Assembly: GCF_042651485.1 (NCBI RefSeq)
Contig: NZ_JBHSDH010000010.1
Coordinates: 1-64,000 of the forward strand
Direction of reading: 5' to 3'
DNA length: 64,000 nucleotides
Origin: Sphingorhabdus_B arenilitoris
GTDB taxonomy: Bacteria > Pseudomonadota > Alphaproteobacteria > Sphingomonadales > Sphingomonadaceae
Every line of letters begins with the position of its first letter. The first letter of the stretch is position 1. The translations under genes were made by a program, and so were the position numbers. Positions 25,999-34,480 of this stretch are shown here, piece after piece. The notes under the pieces are model-generated. The model saw only the letters and a program-made list of their open reading frames with translations. It made no database searches and was not told where the DNA came from.

Positions 25999-28040
25999 GG
26001 GGTTACGTTGCCCCTAATGCCCGGCGCAACGATATCGGGGCCAATGAAATCCGGCAATGTCCGGAATAATGGTGCGAAGGCGCTGTCTGCACGGAAGAAT
26101 ACCGGCGGCGCGCCAATGGGTGCGGCGATGTTGTTCATTCCGGGCGGCACCGGCATTCCTGTCCACATGTTAATCCAGTCATTGTCCTGCGGTATCATAA
26201 CATGCCGGCTTATTGAACCTTCCTCTATCACTGGCGCGATAATCATGTCAGCGCCCAGCATATATTGGTCCTGACAATCGGCAAATTCAGGCTCAACGGG
26301 ATAATGCAAGAACATGGGCCGTTGCAGGGGCAGGCCATTTTGCTGCGCCTCATCTGCGAGGCTGCGGAAATAAGGGGCGAGTGCGGCATGCAGCTGGCTC
26401 ATGGCGGCGAAGTGGCGCAATATTTCGGGGCTGCTATCAACCTGTAAATTGTCATCAGGACGATTGCCTTCATGCGTCCGCATGACCGGCGAAAAAGCCG
26501 CCATTTCGGCCCAGCGCATGAACAGCTCCGATGTCCTGACCACGCCATGCAGCGACGTATATCCGCCGGTATCACTATGGCTGACGGCATTGCCCACAAG
26601 GCCGGCTGACAAAGCGGCGGTGATCACTGTGCCGATGCCGTCATGGCGCGAAAAATCGACGCATTGGTCGCCCGCCCATAATAACGGGCAATGCGCTTGG
26701 ACGCCCGAAAAACCAGCGCGCATGAAGAACATGGCTTCATCGGTTTGGCCACGCCCCGCAATCGCGTCGGCATTTACCTTCGCCCACAGGACGGGCCATA
26801 AATTATGCGCATCCATACCATCTGTGCCGTCAGATAATCGCACATCGGTGGGCAGATATTCACCAAAATCCGCCATCCAGCCCGATAGGCCAAAATCCAG
26901 CATTTCCTGCCCAATGATCCGGTCGGCAAACCACCGTGCTGCGCCGGCGTTGGTGAAGTCAACAATGCCGCAGTCAAATTCGCCAAAATCCACCACATAG
27001 GGTTCATCACTATCGAGGCGTAATGCGAGATACCCTAGCTGCGCCGCTTCCTGATATTGACTGCCATCAACCGCCAAATAAGGGTTAACATAGCCCAAAA
27101 AGCGGATGCCTTTTTCTTTCAACGCAGTTATCTGTGCGGGCAAATTGGGGTAGCGATCGGCCGACCAGCGCCAGTCCCAGAATAATCGGCGGCCAAAGGT
27201 GGTCTGCCGGATGCCAACCCAATCTTCGCACCATAGGCCCGTGACCGCCGTGCCCGCCGCGAGGATGTTATTCAGCCTGTCAAAGCTGCGCTCCCCATCT
27301 TTTAACCCAATGATTGCGCCGTCAAAAACCCAATCGGGCAAGCGCGCAGGCTTGCCAAAATGATCCGATAATGTGCCAACAAGCTGGGGTAAATTATCGG
27401 CGAAAAAGAAATGGAAGCAGGCCTTGTTTTGCCATATTTCAAAGCCATGCTGCTGCGGGTCGGAAAAATCCATAACGCTATAGCATGTGCCATCAAAATG
27501 GCAGGCATAATGGTGGGAGGAGACAAAAGTGGGCTGCGGATAGTTGGTGGTCCAATAATCGCCGCCTGCCATGCCCTCTGCGTCCATAATTTGCGTCAAT
27601 TTGCGGCTCTTGTCGCGGCCAACGCCTGGCTCGCTGGTCCATATGGGAAAACGGCGGCCATTGAGCTTCAAATAACTCATCTGCTCACCGCCGCCCCAAA
27701 TATGCTCATCTACCTGCGCCGCAAGCTTTAGGAATATCCGGTCGCAGGGCGCGGATGCCGACAGCTTCAAGGTGAAGCCCTGCGGTGTATGCTCCAATTG
27801 GACGAGCAATTGAACTAAGCCATCATCGCCGCGAAACTCGATTCGGGTGGGCGTTATAATTGACGCGGCGGCAAGACTGATGGGCGTGCAACTGTCCTCA
27901 ATCCGGTAATTTCCGCGGTACATTTCTATTGCCGGATCCCCCCGGCCAAGCGCAAACGCAGGCTGATCGGTGCGGTGGCGGATCAGTGCCAAGCCATTCA
28001 CAATCAGATCAAATCCGTCTTTGCTGGCGGTAAATTGCAC
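25995..28040 (-). CDS. GH31 sulfoquinovosidase, YihQ-like (681 aa)
   Basis: Hydrolyses alpha-glycosides of sulfoquinovose such as sulfoquinovosyl glycerol. Catalytic nucleophile D391 in WMADFGEYLPTD and acid/base D458 in WAGDQ are spaced 67 residues apart, as I recall for E. coli YihQ (D405/D472). The segment DWVGIRQTTFGRRLFWDW carries the Arg and Trp (R285, W288) matching the YihQ sulfonate-binding pair, and MRTHEGNRPDDNLQ and APIGAPPVFFRADS are also YihQ-like. No signal peptide, so it acts in the cytoplasm on imported glycoside. Start is GTG after GGGGA. First gene of the minus-strand operon. Distinct from the secreted GH31 at 56797-59268. Confidence 0.88.
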   Translation of the reverse strand: MQFTASKDGFDLIVNGLALIRHRTDQPAFALGRGDPAIEMYRGNYRIEDSCTPISLAAASIITPTRIEFRGDDGLVQLLVQLEHTPQGFTLKLSASAPCDRIFLKLAAQVDEHIWGGGEQMSYLKLNGRRFPIWTSEPGVGRDKSRKLTQIMDAEGMAGGDYWTTNYPQPTFVSSHHYACHFDGTCYSVMDFSDPQQHGFEIWQNKACFHFFFADNLPQLVGTLSDHFGKPARLPDWVFDGAIIGLKDGERSFDRLNNILAAGTAVTGLWCEDWVGIRQTTFGRRLFWDWRWSADRYPNLPAQITALKEKGIRFLGYVNPYLAVDGSQYQEAAQLGYLALRLDSDEPYVVDFGEFDCGIVDFTNAGAARWFADRIIGQEMLDFGLSGWMADFGEYLPTDVRLSDGTDGMDAHNLWPVLWAKVNADAIAGRGQTDEAMFFMRAGFSGVQAHCPLLWAGDQCVDFSRHDGIGTVITAALSAGLVGNAVSHSDTGGYTSLHGVVRTSELFMRWAEMAAFSPVMRTHEGNRPDDNLQVDSSPEILRHFAAMSQLHAALAPYFRSLADEAQQNGLPLQRPMFLHYPVEPEFADCQDQYMLGADMIIAPVIEEGSISRHVMIPQDNDWINMWTGMPVPPGMNNIAAPIGAPPVFFRADSAFAPLFRTLPDFIGPDIVAPGIRGNVTP

Positions 28041-28086
28041 CTAAATCCCCAAGCTTATTGTCGATAATCCCATACAAAGAATGCTA

Positions 28087-28103
28087 TATGACAGCGCTTG
28101 ACA
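28087..28103. promoter_or_regulatory. putative LacI operator, copy 1
   Basis: TATGACAGCGCTTGACA, centred on the palindrome AGCGCT, lies in the divergent region between the sulfoquinovosidase and the TonB receptor. A matching word (16 of 17 bases) occurs at 32012-32028 in the other divergent region of the cluster. Its right half forms TTGACA, a perfect -35 element for the receptor gene, so a bound repressor would block RNA polymerase. The palindrome is imperfect outside the six-base core. Confidence 0.7.
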
Positions 28104-28199
28104 ATGCAATTATTTTATTTAACTGTTGGGGAGATAATAGGCCGGAAAACGCGCGGAAAATGCCGCCACATGGTTTGTCTATTTTGGGAGGAAATCTTT

Positions 28200-30509
28200 A
28201 TGAAACAATCTATTAAAGCAGTCATTTCAACGCGCCCTTTGCTCGCGGGAAGCAGCCTTGCCATGCTGGCTTTGGCGATGGCGACCCCGGCCCATGCGCA
28301 GGTTGAGGAAATTGTTGTTACCGCGCAAAAGGTTGAAGAAAATGTGCAGGATATTCCCATCGCGATAACCGCGATCACGGGTGATAAGCTTGCTGAAACC
28401 GGCACCGTCAGCCTTGAAAATATCGGCAAGCTGGTGCCATCAGTTACATTCCGTAAGGGTACGACCAGCGCAAACAGTGCCATTATCATGCGCGGCGTTG
28501 GCACCATCACTTTCTCCGTAGCAGCCGAGCCCAGCGTATCGACGGTGGTTGACGGTATCGTGCTGAGCCGTTCCGGGCAGGCTTTCTCCGATCTGCTCGA
28601 TCTGGAACGCATTGAGGTGCTGCGCGGACCACAAGGCACATTGTTCGGCAAAAACGCGTCTGCAGGCCTAGTCAACATGGTGTCAAAGGGCGGCACAGAC
28701 AGTTTGGAAGCAGACTTGCGCGCCGAATATTATGAAGGCGATGAATATCGTGCCAAGGCGTCGATTTCCGGACCAATCGCCCAGGACCTATCAGCGCGTT
28801 TGACCGGTTTTTATGGCAGCTATGATGGTAATATCAATAACACCTTCTTCGATACGCAGGTCAATGGCTATGAACATTATGGCGCACGCGGCATCGTGGA
28901 TTATGACGGTGATGGCGCGCGGCTGCGGATCATCGCCGACTTTTTCAAAGCCAATGATGATTGCTGCGCCGACGTAACGGGTGTCAGCCGGGGTGCGGTG
29001 CTCGACGCTGAACTGGGCTTTCCAGTCGCATTGGGCATTGAACAGCGGACTGTGAACCACAATTTGATCACCGAAACCCGCGACCGGCAATGGAGCCTGA
29101 CCAGCAATTTGGACGTGGATATTTTGAACGACCACGTGCTGAGCGTCATTTTGGGTTATCGCAATTGGCAAAATACCGAAATTCGGGAAGGCGATTTCCT
29201 GCCTCGGGCGATTGTCGGGACGGCACAGCTGCATGACGAAGGCTTTGTTACAACCGACCAAATGTCGGCAGAAATCCGCTTGGCATCGGATCAGGCAAAA
29301 CCGTTTTTCTATCAGGTGGGCGCCTTTATCTGGCATTCCGATAACAAGCAGGATTTCACCCGCCGCGACATCGTTTGCGCCTCGTCTACGCTACCCCTTG
29401 CGGCATCGGGCGCACGGCCATGCAATTTAGCGGACAATGTGAACACGACCCGCCCAACCGCTACTTCGGCCAGCGATGTGAACAGCTCCAACCTCGCCTT
29501 TTTTGGTCAGGCGACTTATCGCTTCACCGATCAGCTTAGTGTAACAGGCGGCCTGCGCTGGACTCGTGATGTGCTCAGCTACACCCACACGCGGGCACCA
29601 GGCGTGAATGCTGTTACAGGCTTGCCGCTGTCTGGTCCCGGTGTTTCGGGCAACCCGGCGGGCGGCACTATCGCCAATGGCGGCAACGGCACCAACACTT
29701 CGTTTGGCAACAGCAGCAACAATAATATTTCCGGCAAAGTATCGGCGCAATTTGAACCCAATGATGACCTGCTATTCTATGGCAGCTTCACCCGGGGTTA
29801 TAAGGGGCCGGCATTCAACGTATTCTTTAACCATACGGCGCCCAACAATGCCGTTCCGATTGATGAGGAGCTGTCCGACGCATTTGAGGTCGGCATGAAA
29901 TCTCAATTTTGGGACCGTAAAATTCAAGTGAACACCGCGTTGTTCCAAGCGACATATGATGGTTTTCAGGCGAATAACTTTATCTTGTTGAACAATCAGC
30001 TCATCACCAATTTGACAAATGCTGGAACCGTGCGGACCAAAGGTTTTGAAGTCGACGCACTTTTTGCGCCGATCGAAGGGCTGAGCCTGAACGGCAGCGT
30101 CGCTTATGCTGATGCACGCGTGCTGCGTTTCAATCCTAATCCGCGCAATAACGATCCCGATGCCCGAAATGGAACGCGGCTACCGCTGGCGCCGAAATGG
30201 AGTTGGAATGTCGGCGGAGAATATGAGGCTGATCTCGGCGCATTGAAGCTATATCTGGCATCTGCGTTCAACCATGTGGGTTCGCAATTTTCCGACCTAG
30301 GTGAAGGCGGCCCGCTGCCCAGCTATGGCATTTGGAATGCCAGCGTGGGCGTCGGCGATGCTGACGACAAATATCGGCTGACCTTCCACGCACGGAACAT
30401 TGGAGACACCAGCTATGCCTTGCTGAATGTCAGCAATGGGCAGCGGTATCAAATTCCCCGCGATGCCGACCGTTATTTCGGTGTCACGTTGAGCGCAAAA
30501 ATTCGCTAA
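28200..30509 (+). CDS. TonB-dependent receptor (769 aa)
   Basis: Outer-membrane active transporter. Signal peptide (ending PAHA-QVEE), TonB box-like EEIVVTAQK, plug domain (about 45-160, IPIAITAITGDKLAETG, then RIEVLRGPQGTLFGKNASAGLVNM), and a 22-strand type barrel ending in TLSAKIR. Divergent from the sulfoquinovosidase operon and sharing its operator region, so sulfoquinovose or its glycerol glycoside is the inferred substrate; known cases of this pathway rely on ABC import and do not need this protein. ATG at 28200 follows GGGAGGA; the longer frame from 28098 begins in the operator. A strong terminator follows. Confidence 0.9.
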   Translation: MKQSIKAVISTRPLLAGSSLAMLALAMATPAHAQVEEIVVTAQKVEENVQDIPIAITAITGDKLAETGTVSLENIGKLVPSVTFRKGTTSANSAIIMRGVGTITFSVAAEPSVSTVVDGIVLSRSGQAFSDLLDLERIEVLRGPQGTLFGKNASAGLVNMVSKGGTDSLEADLRAEYYEGDEYRAKASISGPIAQDLSARLTGFYGSYDGNINNTFFDTQVNGYEHYGARGIVDYDGDGARLRIIADFFKANDDCCADVTGVSRGAVLDAELGFPVALGIEQRTVNHNLITETRDRQWSLTSNLDVDILNDHVLSVILGYRNWQNTEIREGDFLPRAIVGTAQLHDEGFVTTDQMSAEIRLASDQAKPFFYQVGAFIWHSDNKQDFTRRDIVCASSTLPLAASGARPCNLADNVNTTRPTATSASDVNSSNLAFFGQATYRFTDQLSVTGGLRWTRDVLSYTHTRAPGVNAVTGLPLSGPGVSGNPAGGTIANGGNGTNTSFGNSSNNNISGKVSAQFEPNDDLLFYGSFTRGYKGPAFNVFFNHTAPNNAVPIDEELSDAFEVGMKSQFWDRKIQVNTALFQATYDGFQANNFILLNNQLITNLTNAGTVRTKGFEVDALFAPIEGLSLNGSVAYADARVLRFNPNPRNNDPDARNGTRLPLAPKWSWNVGGEYEADLGALKLYLASAFNHVGSQFSDLGEGGPLPSYGIWNASVGVGDADDKYRLTFHARNIGDTSYALLNVSNGQRYQIPRDADRYFGVTLSAKIR

Positions 30510-30534
30510 TCCCCAAAGGGTCGCAAGCGGCAAT

Positions 30535-30572
30535 GGGCGTGGGTGCTATACGGCACCTACGCCCCTTTTTTT
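30535..30572 (+). terminator. strong intrinsic terminator after TonB receptor
   Basis: Twelve-pair stem GGGCGTGGGTGC / GCACCTACGCCC (one G-T pair), six-base loop TATACG, then C and seven T residues (30566-30572). It ends the receptor transcript 65 bases before the convergent permease gene. Confidence 0.93.
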
Positions 30573-30636
30573 GGGCCGCGCCCAATAGGCGGGGCAGGAT
30601 GGCGCGTATGTTTGCCTCGCTCTGTCAAGGCGCGCC

Positions 30637-31905
30637 TTAATCCTCACCATCGGTGTTGACGACAACCAGCTGCGGCTGCATCGTATGTATCCATGCCAGC
30701 GCGAGCAGATAGGCGCTGGCGGACATCAGGAACATGGGCGTATAGCCAAGCCCGCTGTCGAGCGCCCATCCGGTAAATTCCAGCATGGCCGCGCCAGACA
30801 AATTACCTGCCAGCGCACCCATGGCGATCACACTGCCCACTTGGCGGGCGGGTACAATGTCGGCGGTCATGCCGAATATGTTGGTGGAAAAACCCTGATG
30901 CGCGAATAATGCCAAACCGATGACCAGCGCCGCCACCCATTGATCGGGCGCATAGAGCGCGAGCGGCAGCGGCAAAATCAGCAGGGCATAGGCAAACATC
31001 GAGGTTTTGCGGGCTTTGTTTGCGGTAAAGCCCCGGCCCAGCAGCGCCGGGAATAAAAATCCGCTGGATAATGCGCCGACCGCCGCCATCACATATACGA
31101 TGGCGGTGGGGTAGCCAATATCGGCTTGGCCCAGATTATATTGCCGCGCGAAGAAATCCGGAGCCCAAAATAGCACAAACCACCAAACCAGATCGGTCAG
31201 CGTTTTTGCGCCAATGACCGCCAAGGTCCGCCGGTCCTTAATCAATTCCCCCCATGGCGGCGACCCTTCGGCCTTTTGTGCGCTTGCCGCCGCTTCAATG
31301 GATTTGACCGGCTCCAATTTGGCGGTCCCCCACCACCAGAAAGCGAGCCAAACAAAACCCAATGCACCGGTAATCAGAAAGGCCGCGTGCCAGCCGAGTG
31401 CCAGCGCGATCGCGGGCACGGCAAGCGGCGCCAATATTGCGCCAATATTGGATGCGCTGTTGATGACGCCCAGGCCAACCGAGCGTTCCTTCACCGGCAG
31501 ATAGGTTGCCGCTGCCTTAATCGCAGCAGGCGTGTTGACCGCCTCGGCTACTGCTAAAGAGACGCGGGCCATGACAAATTGCTGCACCGTTGTTGCGGCG
31601 GCGTGGGCCATGCCGGCAAGGCTCCAAACCGCAACGGCGAGGCCATAGCCAAAGCGCACGCCCACCTTGTCGATGAACCAGCCAACACCCAGTAAGGCAA
31701 AGGCGGCGGCCAATTGAAACGAGCTGCCAAAATGAGCAAATTCTCGGTCGGTCCATTGGAAATCCGCCTGCAACATCGGTTTGAGCAGGGCCAGTACCTG
31801 CCGATCGAGATAATTGAGAGCGGTGCCAAAAAAGATCAGCGCGATCAACCCGTATCTGATCCATTTTTGCGAACGCGCTGCGCCGCTGCTTTCTGCCTGT
31901 GCCAT
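30637..31905 (-). CDS. MFS permease, hexuronate (ExuT)-like; putative sulfoquinovose importer (422 aa)
   Basis: About 12 membrane segments with features of the anion:cation symporter family: IALIFFGTALNYLDRQVLALLKP in the first segment (NYLDR is the ExuT/GudP hallmark), and FAHQGFSTNIFGMTADIVP in the second half. These transporters carry sugar acids, so an anionic sulfonated sugar is a reasonable substrate. It is divergent from the FMN reductase operon and shares operator copy 2, linking it to the pathway. GGAG lies close upstream of the ATG. Together with the TonB receptor it would replace the ABC importer of the Agrobacterium pathway. Confidence 0.85.
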   Translation of the reverse strand: MAQAESSGAARSQKWIRYGLIALIFFGTALNYLDRQVLALLKPMLQADFQWTDREFAHFGSSFQLAAAFALLGVGWFIDKVGVRFGYGLAVAVWSLAGMAHAAATTVQQFVMARVSLAVAEAVNTPAAIKAAATYLPVKERSVGLGVINSASNIGAILAPLAVPAIALALGWHAAFLITGALGFVWLAFWWWGTAKLEPVKSIEAAASAQKAEGSPPWGELIKDRRTLAVIGAKTLTDLVWWFVLFWAPDFFARQYNLGQADIGYPTAIVYVMAAVGALSSGFLFPALLGRGFTANKARKTSMFAYALLILPLPLALYAPDQWVAALVIGLALFAHQGFSTNIFGMTADIVPARQVGSVIAMGALAGNLSGAAMLEFTGWALDSGLGYTPMFLMSASAYLLALAWIHTMQPQLVVVNTDGED

Positions 31906-32011
31906 GCTCCAACTCCCTCTCTCTCGCCTCTATCTGCCTTGCGCGATACGAATTGGCAATTGATTAGAATTTTGCCCTTGCCAATGGCGAAGCCGATCGC
32001 GTAATCATAAT

Positions 32012-32028
32012 TATGACAGCGCTAGACA
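32012..32028. promoter_or_regulatory. putative LacI operator, copy 2
   Basis: TATGACAGCGCTAGACA, identical to 28087-28103 except one base (A for T at position 13). It lies between the MFS permease and the FMN reductase genes. A good -10 element TATAAT (32043-32048) begins 31 bases from the operator start; at copy 1 the same distance reaches TTTAAC. The operator therefore covers the -35 region of the rightward promoter in both places. Confidence 0.7.
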
Positions 32029-32100
32029 TAAACCGTGCGAGATATAATGCAAGAGGTTGAAGCTTCTGCCTCGCTGATATTACTACTGGGAGAATGAGCA

Positions 32101-32655
32101 ATGACATTGATCGTCGCATTGGGCGGCACGCCGCGACCCAATTCATCGACGGAAAAGGCGCTTGCTATTTCCTGCCGCTCCGCAGAAGAGCTGGGCGCAG
32201 AAATCCGCCGGTATGATGGAAGCTATATGGCAAACCTGCCTTTTTATGGCGGTCCAGGCCATAGCAAAGAGGCGGGGGCCGATATGGTGGAGGATCTGCG
32301 GCGGGCCGATGGGATATTGATTGCATCGCCCGGCTATCATGGCAGCATATCCGGTTTGGTCAAAAATGCGCTCGATTATGCCGAGGATTTGGCCAACGAT
32401 GAACGCCCTTATTTCCATGGCCGTCCGGTCGGCTTGATCGCGACGGCATTCGGGCATCAAGCGACGATGAGCACATTATTGACGCTGCGCACAATTACCC
32501 ATGCGCTGCGCGGATGGCCAACCCCTATTGGTGCGGCCATTCGCACGACGCCGGAAACCTTTGACGAGCAGGGCGAGATACGCGATGTTGGCGCGCGGAT
32601 GCAATTGGAGCTCGTCGGTCAACAAGTGCTTGGCGCAGCAGGGATATTCAAATGA
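32101..32655 (+). CDS. NAD(P)H-dependent FMN reductase, SsuE/SmoA-like (184 aa)
   Basis: Flavodoxin-fold reductase that supplies FMNH2 to flavin monooxygenases. Motifs: VALGGTPRPNSSTEKAL (phosphate-binding start), ASPGYHGSISGLVKNALDY (flavin-binding SPEYH/SPGYHGS loop) and GLIATAFGHQATMSTL. Although in a separate operon from the LLM monooxygenase, the two share an operator and are the two halves of one two-component monooxygenase system. The start is preceded by GGGAGAATGAGCA. Overlaps the RibB-like gene by four bases. Confidence 0.85.
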   Translation: MTLIVALGGTPRPNSSTEKALAISCRSAEELGAEIRRYDGSYMANLPFYGGPGHSKEAGADMVEDLRRADGILIASPGYHGSISGLVKNALDYAEDLANDERPYFHGRPVGLIATAFGHQATMSTLLTLRTITHALRGWPTPIGAAIRTTPETFDEQGEIRDVGARMQLELVGQQVLGAAGIFK

Positions 32656-33272
32656 CGGAAAATTCCGTGACCTCATCTTCCCCCAAATGGCGGGGTGATT
32701 TGGCGGCCCATTTGCGGGAGGGCGGCATGATTATCCTGTCGGGCGATCAATATCGGGACGGCGACCTTGATTTTGCCATGGCGGCGAGCAAGGTCACGCC
32801 CCAAGCGATAAATTTTATGGCGCAGCATGGTCGCGGGCTTATCTGTTTGGGGATCAGCCAACAGCGCGCTTGGCATTTGGGCATCGGTCGTCAGGATGCG
32901 GGCAGCCACGCCAGCAGCGGCCGCCCTTTCGGCGTATCCATCGAAGCGCGGCACGGTGTTGATACCGGCATTTCCGCTTATGACCGGGCGCACACAATTT
33001 CCGTCGCTGTTGCGCCCGATGCGCGCGCCGCTGATTTAGTTACCCCCGGCCATGTCTTTCCCTTGATCGCTGATCCCGGCGGGCTTGCGGCGCGTAAATC
33101 GACGCTAGAGGCAGGGCTGGAGCTTTGCCGCCGCTATGATCTGGGCGAGGGAATAATATTATGCGCGATCATGCGGAGCGATGGCAGCATGGCCCGGGCA
33201 GAGGATATGCAGGAATTTGCCGCCACTCATAATGTGCCGGTGATCGATATCGGCGATATTACAAATGGTTGA
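32652..33272 (+). CDS. RibB-like protein with altered active site (206 aa)
   Basis: Clear fold homologue of 3,4-dihydroxy-2-butanone-4-phosphate synthase: KVTPQAINFMAQHGRGLICLGI, RPFGVSIEARHGVDTGISAYDRAHTI and PGHVFPLIADPGG. However, the acidic metal-binding loop, normally RENEGD, reads RDGDLD (R35, D36, D38), and the usual RRGHTEA, with its catalytic His, reads ARKSTLEA, leaving T151 in the His position while E153 is kept. It is therefore unlikely to be an ordinary riboflavin enzyme. Placed between the FMN reductase and the exporter, it may act on a pathway intermediate or in flavin supply; both are guesses. No GTP cyclohydrolase II domain is fused. Confidence 0.75.
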   Translation: MTENSVTSSSPKWRGDLAAHLREGGMIILSGDQYRDGDLDFAMAASKVTPQAINFMAQHGRGLICLGISQQRAWHLGIGRQDAGSHASSGRPFGVSIEARHGVDTGISAYDRAHTISVAVAPDARAADLVTPGHVFPLIADPGGLAARKSTLEAGLELCRRYDLGEGIILCAIMRSDGSMARAEDMQEFAATHNVPVIDIGDITNG

Positions 33273-34368
33273 ACGGGGGCCAAGCCTCAACGCCATTGTT
33301 CAGGGCGATTTATATGGCGAGATATGGCTTGCCGAACAGGATAAAAGCCCAGTTAAGGCGCGGACCCGGATCAGTGCCTACTTCCCCGGCCTTGCCATAT
33401 GCGGTGTTGTCGCAGCCGCGGCGACATGGCTGTCAGAACATTATGGTATACCGGCCATTGTTGCCGGTCTGTTGCTTGGTCTTGCGCTCAACTTTATTTC
33501 GGCCAGTGACAAAACGGTAAAGGGTTTCCATCTCTGCAGCACCAGCTTGCTGCGGTGGGGTATCGTGCTGCTCGGAACGCAGATAACGCTGTGGCAGATA
33601 GCGGCCATGGGGCCAATTTCCCTGCTCGGATTGATCGGCATCATGGCGTTGGTGATAATGGCCGGGATATTGGCCGCGAAATGGAGCGGACAGGGCAGTC
33701 TGATCGGCCTGCTGGCGGGCGGCGCGACGGCGATATGCGGGGCGTCTGCGGCGCTGGCCATTTATGCTATTATCGGCCGGGAACGGCTGGAATATGACCG
33801 TTTCACATTCACTTTGGTGGGCATCACCGTGGCGAGCGCGACGGCGCTTTCCGTATATCCGATTATTGCCGACTATCTGCATTTCACCGACCGTCAGGCG
33901 GGGTTTTTGATGGGCGCAGCGATCCATGATGTGGCGCAATCGCTGGGCGCGGGCTTTGGCTATTCGCAGGAGGCGGGGCAAACGGCGACGATTGTGAAGC
34001 TGACGCGGGTGGCGTTGCTGGCCCCGGTGGTGGCGATTATCGGTATCACCATCAGCGCATCGGCATCAGCCGCCGACGGCGGTGCAGCTGGTAAAAAACG
34101 CATCCGTGACTATTTGCATTTCCCATGGTTCATCATCGCCTTTTTCGCGGTCGTTGCGGTCAATTCGCTATTCGCTGCGCCCACCATTATCGCGGAAACC
34201 GGGCTTATCATTTCAAAGACATTTTTGCTGCTGGCGGTGATTGCAACGGCGATGAATTCTAGACTCGATGCGATTATGTCCTATCGGTGGCGCGCATTGA
34301 TGCCCGTCGCCGCTGCCACACTAACCGCATTTGCGGCGAGTATAAGCTTCGCCTATTTCATATTATAA
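33265..34368 (+). CDS. YeiH/UPF0324 family putative sulfite/sulfate exporter (367 aa)
   Basis: About ten membrane segments with the family signatures GIPAIVAGLLLGLALNF, LLRWGIVLLGTQITLWQI, GGATAICGASAALAI and GAAIHDVAQSLGAG. The family is annotated as sulfate exporters by context; in sulfonate-degrading clusters members are thought to remove sulfite, which is toxic. That suits the end of a desulfonation operon. Its start overlaps the RibB-like stop by eight bases. An unusual hydrophilic N-terminal segment of about 35 residues precedes the first membrane helix. Confidence 0.85.
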   Translation: MVERGPSLNAIVQGDLYGEIWLAEQDKSPVKARTRISAYFPGLAICGVVAAAATWLSEHYGIPAIVAGLLLGLALNFISASDKTVKGFHLCSTSLLRWGIVLLGTQITLWQIAAMGPISLLGLIGIMALVIMAGILAAKWSGQGSLIGLLAGGATAICGASAALAIYAIIGRERLEYDRFTFTLVGITVASATALSVYPIIADYLHFTDRQAGFLMGAAIHDVAQSLGAGFGYSQEAGQTATIVKLTRVALLAPVVAIIGITISASASAADGGAAGKKRIRDYLHFPWFIIAFFAVVAVNSLFAAPTIIAETGLIISKTFLLLAVIATAMNSRLDAIMSYRWRALMPVAAATLTAFAASISFAYFIL

Positions 34369-34480
34369 GGGGTTAGCGGCTTACTCCCTAACAGTAGGTC
34401 GCCGATTCGTTAAAAGGCCTATCAATACGATCTTGCGGCAGATACCGATGGGTGGCGCGGCGGCGTAAACGCAAACTAGG

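Noticed and set aside
32652..33272. Annotating the gene simply as ribB for riboflavin synthesis
   Set aside because: Metal-binding acidic loop and catalytic His segment are altered; fold homology alone does not justify the function.
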